Assembly (NCBI RefSeq): GCF_000517105.1 | Contig: NZ_KI912149.1 | Coordinates: 1,265,946-1,329,945, forward strand | Length of the DNA: 64,000 nucleotides | Source of the DNA: Fischerella sp. PCC 9605 | Lineage (GTDB): Bacteria > Cyanobacteriota > Cyanobacteriia > Cyanobacteriales > Nostocaceae | Direction: 5' to 3' | Shown here: positions 1 through 8,568 of the stretch, piece by piece | How positions within the stretch are numbered: the first letter of the stretch is position 1 | Layout of the letters: the number at the start of each line of letters is the position of its first letter | Notes under the pieces: model-generated | What the model saw: the letters and a program-made list of their open reading frames with translations, nothing else | What the model was told of the DNA's origin: nothing | The model's database searches: none | Made by a program: the position numbers and the translations under genes

Positions 1-61
1 CGCCAATCACGCCGCGCCAGCCATCTGTACCAAATTTGATTGATTTAGCTGCAACTGGCAT
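1..61 (-). CDS. Phosphoglucomutase/phosphomannomutase family protein, N-terminal end (partial)
   Basis: Only the first 20 codons lie in the window; the gene runs off the left edge. The minus-strand reading from the ATG at 59-61 gives MPVAAKSIKFGTDGWRGVIG. The FGTDGWRG motif is the conserved N-terminus of the alpha-D-phosphohexomutase superfamily, which interconverts hexose 1- and 6-phosphates. The catalytic serine and metal loop lie outside the window, so substrate preference cannot be judged. The gene is read away from the ParM-like pair, with a repeat-filled gap between. Confidence 0.8.
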   Translation of the reverse strand, partial: MPVAAKSIKFGTDGWRGVIG

Positions 62-401
62 CGAGGTATCCCTACTTCCGTTTAGGAGGATTGTAACATT
101 TACACAGGGCACCCAGTAACAAAAGATTTAAGTATAAAAAGTATTGCGAGCAAACGCTCCCGTATGGTGACTGATAATCAAGTTAGAGTGTTCCCCAGTG
201 TCTGGAAAATTAAGAATAGGGAATAAGAGAGTGGGAGAGTGGGGGAGTGGGGGAATAATTATTAACCACTAACCACTAACCACTAACTACTAACTACTAA
301 CTAATGACTATTGACTATTGACTTAAATATTGAACCTCCCTAATAGAATTTTCTATCAAGGAGGTATAATAAATTACAATTATTTAACACCCTGATTTTT
401 T
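62..401. repeat. Intergenic gap with short tandem repeats
   Basis: No gene is visible in this 340-base gap. Positions about 221-324 hold GTGGGAGA-type purine repeats followed by heptamers of the ACTAACC/ACTAACT type and then TGACTAT repeats. These resemble the short tandemly repeated sequences common between genes of filamentous cyanobacteria. The same families recur at about 39.67, 45.67 and 48.19 kb and inside rsgA. Confidence 0.7.
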
Positions 402-911
402 CTAGAAATCATCCAGAAACTGACTCAGGCGGCTAATTACGGGGTCAACCTCTTGGGGAGGCGTGACAGCAGCAGAAGTGGTAATAGTTTGATTTACTAC
501 TTCTAGTGCTGGTGCTGATTGTGTCGGTGACTGAATGACTTGTGCTTGATTAACCACGATCGCCAACTGTGCCACTTGTTGGCTAAGTTGCGTCAGATGG
601 CGTTCCATCATCTCCAATCGATTAGATTCCTTGGCGAAAAAACGTTCCTCAAGGTCAGCCAATTGCCTGTATAGTTCAGCGATTTGTGGTTCTACTCCTA
701 GTGTCGGTGTTGGTTGCGGAGTAGGCGGCGGGCTTGGTCGTACGGATTCCGGTACGCATAAAGATTGCCACAAGGCTTCTTTACAGAGGTCGCTGAAAGT
801 TTTGTTGGGGTCTTTTTCCAAATGGCTTTCGACAAGCGCCAACAAACTTTCGTCCGCCACCCCTGGATTGAACGTAACCGATTTCACTACCTTTTTTGAC
901 CATTGGAACAT
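402..911 (-). CDS. ParR-like adaptor candidate (ribbon-helix-helix plus coiled coil)
   Basis: This 169-residue protein starts 5 bases after the stop of the ParM-like gene, in the order used by plasmid parM-parR operons. Residues about 8-50 look like a ribbon-helix-helix DNA-binding unit: a short strand (KSVTF) followed by two helices. A proline-rich linker (about 57-70), a predicted coiled coil (about 75-120) and a Thr/Ser/Pro-rich stretch follow. The protein ends in the short hydrophobic-acidic tail ISRLSQFLDDF. ParR proteins bind centromere DNA through an RHH fold and touch the actin filament with their C-terminus, so this is a plausible ParR analogue. The assignment rests on architecture and position, not on a recognised family signature. 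Confidence 0.5.
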   Translation of the reverse strand: MFQWSKKVVKSVTFNPGVADESLLALVESHLEKDPNKTFSDLCKEALWQSLCVPESVRPSPPPTPQPTPTLGVEPQIAELYRQLADLEERFFAKESNRLEMMERHLTQLSQQVAQLAIVVNQAQVIQSPTQSAPALEVVNQTITTSAAVTPPQEVDPVISRLSQFLDDF

Positions 912-916
912 TATTT

Positions 917-2062
917 TTAAGCCCTAGAAGAGCGATTGGAGGATAGCTGTGCCTCTGCATAAATGTACTGACCTAGAGCATTAGCTTGTCGAGATGGCGA
1001 AGCTAAGTGGGCATTAATCTTTGCTTCTTTCAAGAGACGTTGAACGTCTTCCCAGAAAAATTCCCCACCGCCACCAGTGAGAATCACATCGGTGACGCGC
1101 TCTGGTAGCCATGCTAACACACGGCTGCAAATTTCACGCGAAAACATCTCTATTAAATTGGGGAGAAAATCATCGAGGTTGGTAGGCTTACCAGCGCCTC
1201 TGGGACGGTAGAAGCGATCGCCCTTGGGTCGATTCACAGCAGCAATCAAAGCCAGAGATTGGCTATCAGCGCTCTCAATTTCAGCGGCTACTAGTTCATA
1301 AAACTTGCTCATGCCAAAGTCTTCGCTCTTAGAAGCACCTCGGGCGAAGCGGAAGTTATCCACCATCAAGCAATCGATTGTTTGGTGTCCAATATCAACA
1401 ATTGCCACAGATACTTTAGTAAAATCGGGCATTGCAGCACCTTTTTTGGGTTGGGCTTCACACCACAACAGACTGCCATAGCCTTCTGGCATTACCCAAA
1501 CTTTGTTGATGTTCAGCGAGACAGGTTCGCCGCGAAAGTTCATTACATGAGGGCCACTCAATTGGCTGATTAATTGGGCTTTTTCCTTTTCAAACTGTTC
1601 TTGAGAAAGATACGGCAGACCCAAAACAACTGAAATATCATCTTTCAGCTTAAAGTAACCAGCACAAGCCAAGGTTTTTATCAGTGCGTCTTCAACTTTA
1701 GATTGACCTACTCCCAAATTAGCACCAAAATCTGCCGCCAGTTGACCTACAGCATAGCCACTGCCTTGATACTCCAACCACAGATCCATTAAGGGATCTG
1801 TGGCGCGGGCTTCAAAAACGCCACCCCGCACTTGTTCCATTGACATTTCCTTAACGTTGGCAGAGACAAAAATCACATTTCCTGGCTCGCGAGTAACACC
1901 AGCTTTTGTGGAAGTTCTACCTAAATCAACACTGAGAATTTTTTTACTAGTGCTGTTGCTTGTTGGTATGGGAGTAGCATTAATCGGAGTAGAAGCCGAT
2001 ACCCTATTCATGGGTATGGCAGCGGCATTCATAGGGGTGGCTGCGGAAGGTTGGTCTGTCAT
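917..2062 (-). CDS. ParM/StbA-like actin ATPase
   Basis: A 381-residue actin-fold ATPase. After a low-complexity N-terminal extension of about 38 residues (Pro/Thr/Asn-rich) comes the phosphate-1 loop (SVDLGRTSTKAG, about 44-55). The phosphate-2 loop is AIVDIGHQTIDC (about 220-231) and the adenosine motif is ILTGGGGEFF (about 327-336). Family members polymerise with ATP to push plasmids apart or position cargo. The gene is followed after 5 bases by a ParR-like gene, suggesting a two-gene segregation module. Nothing nearby indicates a plasmid: the neighbours are chromosomal housekeeping genes. Two direct repeats upstream could be a centromere-like site. The role in this organism is unknown. 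Confidence 0.75.
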   Translation of the reverse strand: MTDQPSAATPMNAAAIPMNRVSASTPINATPIPTSNSTSKKILSVDLGRTSTKAGVTREPGNVIFVSANVKEMSMEQVRGGVFEARATDPLMDLWLEYQGSGYAVGQLAADFGANLGVGQSKVEDALIKTLACAGYFKLKDDISVVLGLPYLSQEQFEKEKAQLISQLSGPHVMNFRGEPVSLNINKVWVMPEGYGSLLWCEAQPKKGAAMPDFTKVSVAIVDIGHQTIDCLMVDNFRFARGASKSEDFGMSKFYELVAAEIESADSQSLALIAAVNRPKGDRFYRPRGAGKPTNLDDFLPNLIEMFSREICSRVLAWLPERVTDVILTGGGGEFFWEDVQRLLKEAKINAHLASPSRQANALGQYIYAEAQLSSNRSSRA

Positions 2063-2140
2063 GAAAGCTCCTAGTACTTACTTAAATTCAAAAAGTTACC
2101 ATGCTCATCTTACATAAATGCGTGCGTGTATCAGAAATTC

Positions 2141-2255
2141 TTGGTAGCGTTCACACATAGCTGAAAACATGCCAAAAATTACTGAACCTGTGAGTGTGAG
2201 CTAGTTTGCCAAGGCTGTGCTGGTGAAAGCCAAATAGTAAGACATTGGTAGCGTT
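2141..2255. promoter_or_regulatory. Two 11-bp direct repeats upstream of the ParM-like gene (possible parC-like site)
   Basis: TTGGTAGCGTT occurs at 2141-2151 and again at 2245-2255, in the gap just upstream of the ParM-like gene. Plasmid parMRC loci place centromere iterons in this position. Two copies 104 bases apart are far fewer than a classical parC, so this is only a candidate site. A promoter for the pair must also lie here. Confidence 0.25.
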
Positions 2256-2325
2256 TTGTCATGAGTAACGCCACTTTTTACACCAAAAAGCCTTTTTTTG
2301 TAGATTTTAATTGAGGGCAAGTTTT

Positions 2326-2940
2326 TTATCTTCTCCTGGGTTTGCGCTTCCGTTGTAATACCAAGGCAAGAAATACCAAAAGTATACCCCCAAGCACAAT
2401 TTTTGATACAGGAGCAAGGTACTTGTCCACAAGTTCATATTGACTACCCAACACGTATCCTGAGTATGTTAGCAAACCTACCCAGCAAGCGCTACCCACG
2501 GTTGTATAAAATATAAAAGATGGTAAAGACATATCGCAGATGCCTGCGGGAACGGATATCAAGGTACGTATTCCTGGCACAAGGCGACCCATCAGCACAG
2601 CTTTTTTACCTTGTTTATCGAACCAGTGCTTGGACTTGATAATATCTTTGCTAGATATACCCAACCACTTGCCGTATCTATCAGCCCAGGCTTGCAAGCG
2701 AATTTCGCCAAACAATTTACCAGGGTAATACCAGATGATTGCGCCCAGTACGGAACCCAACAGCCCTGCAAAAAATACACCAAAGACATTGAGCTTTGCC
2801 CCTGGTATATTTGCTGTATATCCTGCCAGTGGCATAATCAATTCTGAAGGGATAGGAGGAAAGAGGTTCTCTAGGAACATCAGCAGAGCGATTCCCACAT
2901 AGCCTAGGGATTCGATAGTAGTCTTGATCCAATCGGTCAT
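2326..2940 (-). CDS. DedA family membrane protein
   Basis: A 204-residue polytopic membrane protein of the DedA/SNARE-associated family, implicated in envelope lipid handling and membrane homeostasis. The family signature is visible near the N-terminus (FLENLFPPIPSE) and in the middle (GRLVPGIRT, then PAG). At least four hydrophobic segments are seen, and the C-terminus is basic (RKRKPRRR). An upstream extension of 34 residues is open, but it runs through TTGGTTG-type repeats and does not look coding, so I place the start at the ATG at 2938-2940 (MTDWIK). Substrate unknown. Confidence 0.85.
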   Translation of the reverse strand: MTDWIKTTIESLGYVGIALLMFLENLFPPIPSELIMPLAGYTANIPGAKLNVFGVFFAGLLGSVLGAIIWYYPGKLFGEIRLQAWADRYGKWLGISSKDIIKSKHWFDKQGKKAVLMGRLVPGIRTLISVPAGICDMSLPSFIFYTTVGSACWVGLLTYSGYVLGSQYELVDKYLAPVSKIVLGGILLVFLALVLQRKRKPRRR

Positions 2941-2974
2941 GAAGTCGATTCCTAAAAACTGCGACAGAAGTCTT

Positions 2975-3127
2975 TTTGTTAAAAAGGTTGGTTGTTGTTG
3001 GTTGTTTGCTGTTCGTTCCAAGCAATCACCAACTACCAACAACCAACAAATCTATAAAGAAAGGGAGAGAGGGAAACAGTAATTACTGACTTCTCCCACT
3101 CTCCCAATCTCCCACTCTCCCACTATT
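2975..3127. repeat. Low-complexity repeats between dedA and the oxidoreductase gene
   Basis: GGTTGTT-type repeats (about 2985-3010), their complementary ACCAACA-type run (about 3027-3050), and CTCCCA repeats (about 3090-3123). The two complementary runs can pair as a long imperfect hairpin. No gene is seen. Confidence 0.55.
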
Positions 3128-3129
3128 TC

Positions 3130-4221
3130 TTATACAGTGGGTGTCAAAGGTTGCATTCTTGGTTCAGATTCCCAATCCAAGGGATTCCAAACTCGTTCTT
3201 CTAGCGCCATCTGTTCAATTAAACTTGCTAATCTTAGAGCTTTAAGCGCTTGTTCGCCGCCAACCGAAGGTTGATTGCCGCCGCGCACGCAGTTGACAAA
3301 ATGTTCCAATTCTGCTCCTAACTTATCAGTGTTAGTAGTATAGACTTTTTCAATTACACCATCCTGCCTGTAAAGTACTTGCCGATAATCCGTCATAGAG
3401 TTGGCAGTGGTATGTCGGTGAATCAAAATTTCATTCTTGAGAAAATCTGCCTCTGTATATGAGTTTTTACAATGGGCGACTATGCTGCGGATTTTGCGAT
3501 GAGTGACTTTGCTAGAAGTCAGCGTGGCAACAATGCCATTGGCAAATCCCAAAGTCGCAGTCACGTAATCTAAATAACCAGAATCTAAAGTACGATTGCC
3601 ACTAGCTGTTAACTTGACCACTGGCGAAGCGGCTAATTCCAACAGTAAGTCAATGTCATGAATCATTAAGTCCAAGACAACAGAGACATCGTTAGCACGA
3701 TTTGAGTAGGGACTCATCCGGTGAGCTTCTAGCGCCAGCAATTCCTCAGTCTTTAGCACCTTATTTAATTCTTGAAAGGCTGGGCTGAAGCGTTCAATGT
3801 GACCTACTTGTAAAATACACCCAGACTCGGCTGCTGCATTTACTAGCGATTCTGCCTCAGAAATACTGGCAGCAATCGGCTTTTCAATCAAAACATGAAT
3901 TCCTGCCAATAAACAATTAATCCCGACTGCATAATGCAGGCGCGTAGGAACGGCAACGCAAACCGCTTCCACATGGGGCAGCAGGTCACAGTAATCCTCA
4001 AAAAAACGCACCTTATATCTGCTGGCGGTTTCTAAACCTCGCTCGACATTTATATCTGCAACACCGACCAGTTCAACGTCTTTCATCGAACTCAGGACAC
4101 GGGCATGATGTTGTCCCATATTACCCACACCGATCACGCCTATGCGGATCGGATGGGGTTGGGTGCGGTGTCCGTGTCCGTTCTGTTCTCCTGCTGACAT
4201 GCTGCTATCTTGCACTCTCAT
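3130..4221 (-). CDS. Gfo/Idh/MocA family oxidoreductase
   Basis: An NAD(P)-dependent oxidoreductase of about 363 residues. The N-terminal Rossmann fold has the dinucleotide motif GVIGVGNMGQHHARVL, and the family hallmark EKP occurs in VLIEKPIA, followed by the GHIERFSPA stretch and the C-terminal alpha/beta domain. Members act on sugars and sugar derivatives; the substrate cannot be read from sequence. The frame is open to 4275, but I prefer the ATG at 4219-4221 because GAGGAGAG lies just upstream. The gene faces away from queC across a long AT-rich gap. Confidence 0.8.
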   Translation of the reverse strand: MRVQDSSMSAGEQNGHGHRTQPHPIRIGVIGVGNMGQHHARVLSSMKDVELVGVADINVERGLETASRYKVRFFEDYCDLLPHVEAVCVAVPTRLHYAVGINCLLAGIHVLIEKPIAASISEAESLVNAAAESGCILQVGHIERFSPAFQELNKVLKTEELLALEAHRMSPYSNRANDVSVVLDLMIHDIDLLLELAASPVVKLTASGNRTLDSGYLDYVTATLGFANGIVATLTSSKVTHRKIRSIVAHCKNSYTEADFLKNEILIHRHTTANSMTDYRQVLYRQDGVIEKVYTTNTDKLGAELEHFVNCVRGGNQPSVGGEQALKALRLASLIEQMALEERVWNPLDWESEPRMQPLTPTV

Positions 4222-4739
4222 TCTCTCCTCAACCACCAAATTTAGAGACGCTACGGTCTTGGCTTTGATACTCAAACTGCCACTGACGAGTCGTCTAAAA
4301 CCATCCAGATGGTAACATAGAGGTTCTATTTATGAAGAATTTCAAAGTTTGTTATGAGTTCCCACCATCTGGCTGTGTTTTGTACGATCGGTAAAAATTG
4401 ATGTTGCTTTAGACACTTTACATAAAAACTTTTTTGTCCTATTTTTTACCTCCCGAAATAAGTATGATAATTGTATATATTCCCTAGTGTTATTGAGGAA
4501 ATTTATTAGCGGTATAATTATCCAATTAATACAAGTAAAAATAAATAATTTTTTTGTCTGTTAAGTTACCAACCACTGAAAGGTTTTTCGGCAAAAGCGT
4601 TTTGTTGGAATAGCAGCCGCTTGCAATCAACTCAGCAAGAAAGTCAACAATTATTCTTGCTTGTTACTTAAAAATGGGTTTAAGGGAGTAAGGGTTTCCC
4701 TACATCCCTATACACCATACCCCTACACCCTTAGTAAAG
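4222..4739. other. AT-rich divergent intergenic region
   Basis: About 520 bases with no convincing gene, separating the oxidoreductase (minus) from queC (plus), so it must hold both promoters. The last 60 bases before queC are C-rich low-complexity sequence (CCCTACAC-type). Confidence 0.5.
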
Positions 4740-5417
4740 ATGAAAGCTGTAATTTTATTGTCTGGTGGATTAGACTCTTCCACAGTTCTCTACCAAGCAC
4801 TAGCAGATGGTTGTGAGTGTTACACCATTTTCTTTGATTATCAGCAACGACATCGACGAGAGTTACAGTCAGCCTTGGCGATCGCACAAAAAGCAGGCGT
4901 AGTCCAAAATCAAGTAGTAACATTTGACTTGCGGCTATGGGGTGGTTCAGCACTCACTGACGATGCAATTGATTTACCCCAAGGGCGCTCCGTCAAAGAA
5001 ATGTCGCAAAATATACCTGTAACCTATGTTCCGGCGCGAAATACCATCTTTTTAAGCTTTGCCCTTGGTTATGCTGAAACCATTGCCGCTGAACGTGTTT
5101 ACATAGGTGTTAACGCCTTAGATTACTCTGGATATCCTGATTGTCGTCCTGACTATATCCAAGCGATGCAGGAAGTTTTTCGTTTGGGAACAAAACAAGG
5201 ACGTGAAGGCAAGCCTATTAAAATTGTCACGCCCCTAATCAACCTGAAAAAAACCGAAATTATCCAATTGGGTAACAAGTTGGGAGTACCTTGGCAATTT
5301 ACTTGGTCTTGCTACGCTGGTGGTGATGTTGCGTGCGGTGTCTGCGATGCTTGTCAATTGCGTCTTGCAGCTTTTGCTGAGTTGGGGCTTAAAGATCCGT
5401 TGCCTTATGCTCAGTAA
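4740..5417 (+). CDS. queC: 7-cyano-7-deazaguanine synthase QueC
   Basis: QueC converts 7-carboxy-7-deazaguanine to preQ0 using ATP and ammonia, on the queuosine pathway for tRNA modification. The 225-residue length fits the family. The N-terminal PP-loop ATP-binding motif is LLSGGLDSST (about 6-15). The C-terminal zinc-binding cysteines are visible in CYAGGDVACGVCDACQ. Mid-protein motifs VPARNTIFLS and NALDYSGYPDCR are typical. No other queuosine gene is in the window. I see no convincing preQ1 riboswitch upstream. Confidence 0.95.
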   Translation: MKAVILLSGGLDSSTVLYQALADGCECYTIFFDYQQRHRRELQSALAIAQKAGVVQNQVVTFDLRLWGGSALTDDAIDLPQGRSVKEMSQNIPVTYVPARNTIFLSFALGYAETIAAERVYIGVNALDYSGYPDCRPDYIQAMQEVFRLGTKQGREGKPIKIVTPLINLKKTEIIQLGNKLGVPWQFTWSCYAGGDVACGVCDACQLRLAAFAELGLKDPLPYAQ

Positions 5418-5420
5418 GAG

Positions 5421-5488
5421 ATGGGGAGGTGGGAAGATGGGGAGACACTTGAAAAAGATTCACCCCATCACCCCATCACCCCTCCAAG
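5421..5488. repeat. GGGGAG / CACCCCAT low-complexity repeats after queC
   Basis: GATGGGGAGGTGGGAAG-type sequence followed by its complementary CACCCCATCACCCC run, able to form an imperfect hairpin between two convergent genes. It belongs to the same purine/pyrimidine repeat style seen at 3090, 37430 and 63400. Confidence 0.5.
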
Positions 5489-6852
5489 CGTCGTACCTGA
5501 ATTTGATGCAACCTAGGCCCTTTAATCGACATAACAGTGAATTCCAGATTTTGATAGCGTAAGGTTTCACCAAGGGAAGGAACTTTCTGCAATTGATACA
5601 GCAAAAAGCCTGCTAGTGTTTGGTATTCCTTCCGCAAAGGTAAATTGAGACGTAACACTTCGTTAAGGTCTTCCAAGTTGATCTGCGCTTGCACTAAGAA
5701 TGTTTGCTCATCAACCAAATCGATCAACAATTCGTCAGTAGTTTCTGTAGCGCCTATGTCACCAATAATTTGAGCAATGACATCTTCAATAGTAACCAGT
5801 CCTACCGTTCCACCAAATTCATCCACAACTACTACCATTCCCAGCTTTTCTTGCTGCATCATGGGCAATAGTTCATTTAAGGGCGTATTTTCCGGCACAA
5901 ATCGTATTGAACGCATCCACGCTTGGATCTGTGCTTCTAAAATCAACTTGCCCGCAGCTAAAGGTTTTGCTAAGTCTTGAAAGTAAACAATGCCACGAAT
6001 ATCATCTAAAGATTCTCCGACAATAGGGAAGCAAGAATGACCTGTTGCTGCCATTTGTTCAAGAAAAGTTTGTAAGGTAGCATCGTTAGGCAGCACTACT
6101 ATGTTTGTGCGGGGAACCATGACTGCTTGTGCGGTTACATCCCCAAACTCAAAAACATTTTTGAGCAGTTCTCGTTCTTCAGCTTGCAAACCAGTAGATT
6201 CGTGTTCTGTAGAGATAATTAGTTGCAGTTCCTCAGGAGTAACGGGTGGTCTCCAACTCTGACCTGTATATTCAATGCCAAATAGCCGTAACAGACAGCG
6301 GGTAGATTGGTTGAGAATCCAAATAAAAGGTTTAAAAAATCGGACGATCGCTCTAACAAAAGGCCCTAAAAACCGTGCTAGTTGTTCTGAGTACAGCATA
6401 GCTACAGATTTGGGACACAATTCACCCAAGACAATTTGCAGATAAGCAATCAAAAAAAAGGCGATCGGGATTGATAGAGAATGGGCGATCAAAGCACTCA
6501 TCCTGCCAGGTAAAGGCCAGGATAGGAGCCACGATCGCACTAAAACGACAATTGTACTTTCTCCAATCCACCCCAGTGCCAAACTCGAAAGGGTAATCCC
6601 TAATTGAGTTGTAGACAACAATCGGTCAATACTGTGCTGCAAAACCTCAACTGCTACCGCCTGAATGTCACCAGCCTCAACTAACTGGTGAATGCGCGAT
6701 CGCCGTACTGTTACCATCGAAAACTCGGCCGTAACAAAAAAAGCATTGATAGCAATCAGCAGTAGTACTGACAACAATCGCAGCCCTACATCAGTCCAAC
6801 TCAAGCCAGGAAAACTTATCACTGCCAAAGCTCGTGTAAACGCTCTCACCAA
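5476..6852 (-). CDS. CorC/HlyC-CNNM family protein (DUF21, CBS pair, CorC_HlyC)
   Basis: A 458-residue membrane protein of the hemolysin-C-like/CNNM family, linked to magnesium or other cation transport. The N-terminal half (about 20-200) is the DUF21 transmembrane domain, with AINAFFVTAEFSMVTVR and SLALGWIGE. Residues about 215-345 form a CBS pair (VMVPRTNIVVL, GTVGLVTIEDV). The C-terminus (about 365-455) is the CorC_HlyC domain. Convergent with queC. Whether it moves Mg2+ or another ion is not visible. Confidence 0.88.
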   Translation of the reverse strand: MVRAFTRALAVISFPGLSWTDVGLRLLSVLLLIAINAFFVTAEFSMVTVRRSRIHQLVEAGDIQAVAVEVLQHSIDRLLSTTQLGITLSSLALGWIGESTIVVLVRSWLLSWPLPGRMSALIAHSLSIPIAFFLIAYLQIVLGELCPKSVAMLYSEQLARFLGPFVRAIVRFFKPFIWILNQSTRCLLRLFGIEYTGQSWRPPVTPEELQLIISTEHESTGLQAEERELLKNVFEFGDVTAQAVMVPRTNIVVLPNDATLQTFLEQMAATGHSCFPIVGESLDDIRGIVYFQDLAKPLAAGKLILEAQIQAWMRSIRFVPENTPLNELLPMMQQEKLGMVVVVDEFGGTVGLVTIEDVIAQIIGDIGATETTDELLIDLVDEQTFLVQAQINLEDLNEVLRLNLPLRKEYQTLAGFLLYQLQKVPSLGETLRYQNLEFTVMSIKGPRLHQIQVRRLEG

Positions 6853-6898
6853 TTTGGTAATTGGTATTTTATGTTTATGACTTATTACCCATTACCCA

Positions 6899-7609
6899 TT
6901 ACCTTTCTACAGGAATATCTGACACTTCTAACTTCAGTTTTTGAGCAGGATAATCTGTCAGAGAAAGTGAGATACTTTTGACATCATCAAGCAAAGCTGT
7001 AGGAATACTTACAGTACCAGAAAATGGTGGTGCATTGTTAGGCAATTCTGATGGCAAGCCGTCTGTACTGGCACTGAGGGTTCGCCCTTTATCATCTGTG
7101 ACATCCAAAAAACTATAGAGGAAGCGCACAGAATCTTTACCTTTATTCTGCATTTTCACGCGCAGTTGCAAAGCACCGCCAGAATAGCGAGCAGATTGTA
7201 CCGACAGACTCACACCATCACTTTCAGCATTAACTGGAAATCCTTCCTGGGGTTTTTCTTCAACCTCTTCTTGGGGCTTTTCCTCTGGCTTCTCCTTTTT
7301 GTTAGTAGCCTCCTCGTCCTCTTCCTCTGTATTTTCTGATTTAGCAGCTTTGGTCTTGCCCTCAATCCGTGCCTTCACAATTTTTAGGATTTCTTCCTCT
7401 TTTAAGAGCGTTAACCCCCCATGTTGTGAATTACCTGTCTTGGGGCTGGTAAACTTGCTAGTCGGACGAGCATCTGGTGCTGTTACACCTTTTAGTGCTT
7501 TACTGCCTATATCAAATCCCAAAATCGCACTTACAGAACCAGCTCCTAACATCAGGGTTAACAAAGTCAAAGTTAAAAGTACAGTAGAATTTAGTTTCAT
7601 TGCTGACAA
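6899..7609 (-). CDS. Hypothetical exported protein with acidic, charged linker
   Basis: A 236-residue protein with an N-terminal hydrophobic segment and a likely signal peptide ending around GSVSA (about residues 5-28). The middle (about 85-125) is highly charged, rich in Glu, Lys and Pro, and low in complexity. The C-terminal 110 residues alternate hydrophobic and polar residues like a beta-sandwich (VRFLYSFLDVTDDKGR). I do not recognise a named family. The C-terminal fold could resemble a DUF4352-like extracellular domain. It ends just after TTACCCA repeats. Confidence 0.6.
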   Translation of the reverse strand: MSAMKLNSTVLLTLTLLTLMLGAGSVSAILGFDIGSKALKGVTAPDARPTSKFTSPKTGNSQHGGLTLLKEEEILKIVKARIEGKTKAAKSENTEEEDEEATNKKEKPEEKPQEEVEEKPQEGFPVNAESDGVSLSVQSARYSGGALQLRVKMQNKGKDSVRFLYSFLDVTDDKGRTLSASTDGLPSELPNNAPPFSGTVSIPTALLDDVKSISLSLTDYPAQKLKLEVSDIPVER

Positions 7610-7791
7610 GCTATGGCAGAAGAATGCTGGTCTATCTCAAAGTATTGAAGCTGCTGAGCTTCATCCTTAAGGGAACTTTATTAATCTTAGTCTGCACTAT
7701 TGCAGAATCGAATAATGTAGTATAAAAACCCGATCGGCTAATGGCGATCGCACACAAGTAGTATAATTATGCTAAAATCTATCAGACATGA

Positions 7792-7864
7792 CCAGGGTTG
7801 GCCGAGCGGTTGAGGCAGCGAACTCATAATTCGCCTTAGACAGGTTCAACTCCTGTACCCTGGA
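7792..7864 (+). tRNA. tRNA with CAU anticodon, probably tRNA-Ile2 (lysidine type)
   Basis: A full cloverleaf folds from 73 bases. The acceptor stem CCAGGGT/ACCCTGG is followed by discriminator A. The D stem is GCC/GGC. The anticodon stem GCGAA/TTCGC encloses the loop CTCATAA with CAT at 7825-7827. The variable loop is short, and the T stem ACAGG/CCTGT encloses TTCAACT. The AACTCATAATT anticodon arm and GGCCGAGCGGTTGA D arm resemble the chloroplast trnI-CAU gene much more than elongator tRNA-Met, and the C1-G72 pair argues against initiator tRNA. In tRNA-Ile2 the C34 is converted to lysidine by TilS so that AUA is read. No CCA is encoded. Confidence 0.85.
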
Positions 7865-7954
7865 TTACTTAATCATAGAATTAAAATTTTCATGTTCGTA
7901 GTTTGCGCTTTAGCGCAAATGCCTAAGATACACTTACGAAGCTGTGCAATCTTG

Positions 7955-8075
7955 TACATAGTCCAATACGGTTGGTGATAAGCCCACAACCCCTTGTAGA
8001 GACGCGAAATTTCGCGTCTCTACAGACCAATTTTTTGTACCAAAAATCCTTAACTGAACCGTATTGGTACATAGT
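7955..8075. mobile_element. 105-bp MITE with 8-bp target duplication (copy 1)
   Basis: The element spans 7963-8067. Its ends are perfect inverted repeats, CCAATACGGTT and AACCGTATTGG. It carries a central palindrome (TGTAGAGACGCGAAA/TTTCGCGTCTCTACA). The direct repeats TACATAGT at 7955-7962 and 8068-8075 flank it as a clean 8-bp target site duplication. A second copy of the same 105-bp length lies at 51453-51557. It has no coding capacity and must be moved by a transposase elsewhere. Confidence 0.85.
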
Positions 8076-8127
8076 CAATAGTCAATGGTAAATAAACAGT
8101 TGACTATTGACTCTTTATAGTAGGATT

Positions 8128-8568
8128 TTACCGAGGAGGCATTTGCTCAAATCGGAACTCAGTTCCGACTTTCAGCTTGCTAGCATTCAAACCGGGAGAC
8201 ATTAACAGCGAAGTGTTGTAAGGATTGGGTAAATCTGGAGTGCGAAGGTAAGGATCGTTACTAACTTGCTGATAGAGAGTATCCCGATAAACAAGATTAA
8301 CCAGCTCAGCATCTCGCGCAATCTGCTTTTCTGGAAAGGAACTCCGGGACAACGAACCAGGCCCCACTAAGAAGTTTATATCGCTCTTGGTAGTGGTATT
8401 GCCAAAGAAATTAGGGTCATTTTTAAAATAAGCTCGCTCAAATACTTCATTCGCTGTTTCATATTCATAATTAGGTGTCTGCATCTCCTCTTTTGCTACT
8501 GCTGGAAAAGCAATAGCAGTAGCAAAAATCACTAATAAACCACCCAAGGCTTTGAACTTAAAAGTCAT
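8128..8568 (-). CDS. Hypothetical exported protein
   Basis: A 146-residue protein with a clear signal peptide: positive start MTFKFK, a hydrophobic core, and a likely cleavage after AVA (about residue 25). The mature part is hydrophilic, with many Asn, Asp and Pro residues and motifs such as LVYRDTLYQQ and DPYLRTPDLPNP. I do not recognise the family. An extracytoplasmic location (periplasm or thylakoid lumen) is inferred from the signal only. Confidence 0.65.
   Translation of the reverse strand: MTFKFKALGGLLVIFATAIAFPAVAKEEMQTPNYEYETANEVFERAYFKNDPNFFGNTTTKSDINFLVGPGSLSRSSFPEKQIARDAELVNLVYRDTLYQQVSNDPYLRTPDLPNPYNTSLLMSPGLNASKLKVGTEFRFEQMPPR

Noticed and set aside
4680-4739. Possible preQ1 riboswitch before queC
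   Set aside because: AGGGTTTCCCTACATCCCT can pair, but the A-rich tail and loop bases of preQ1-I are missing and the stretch looks like CCCTACACC low-complexity sequence.
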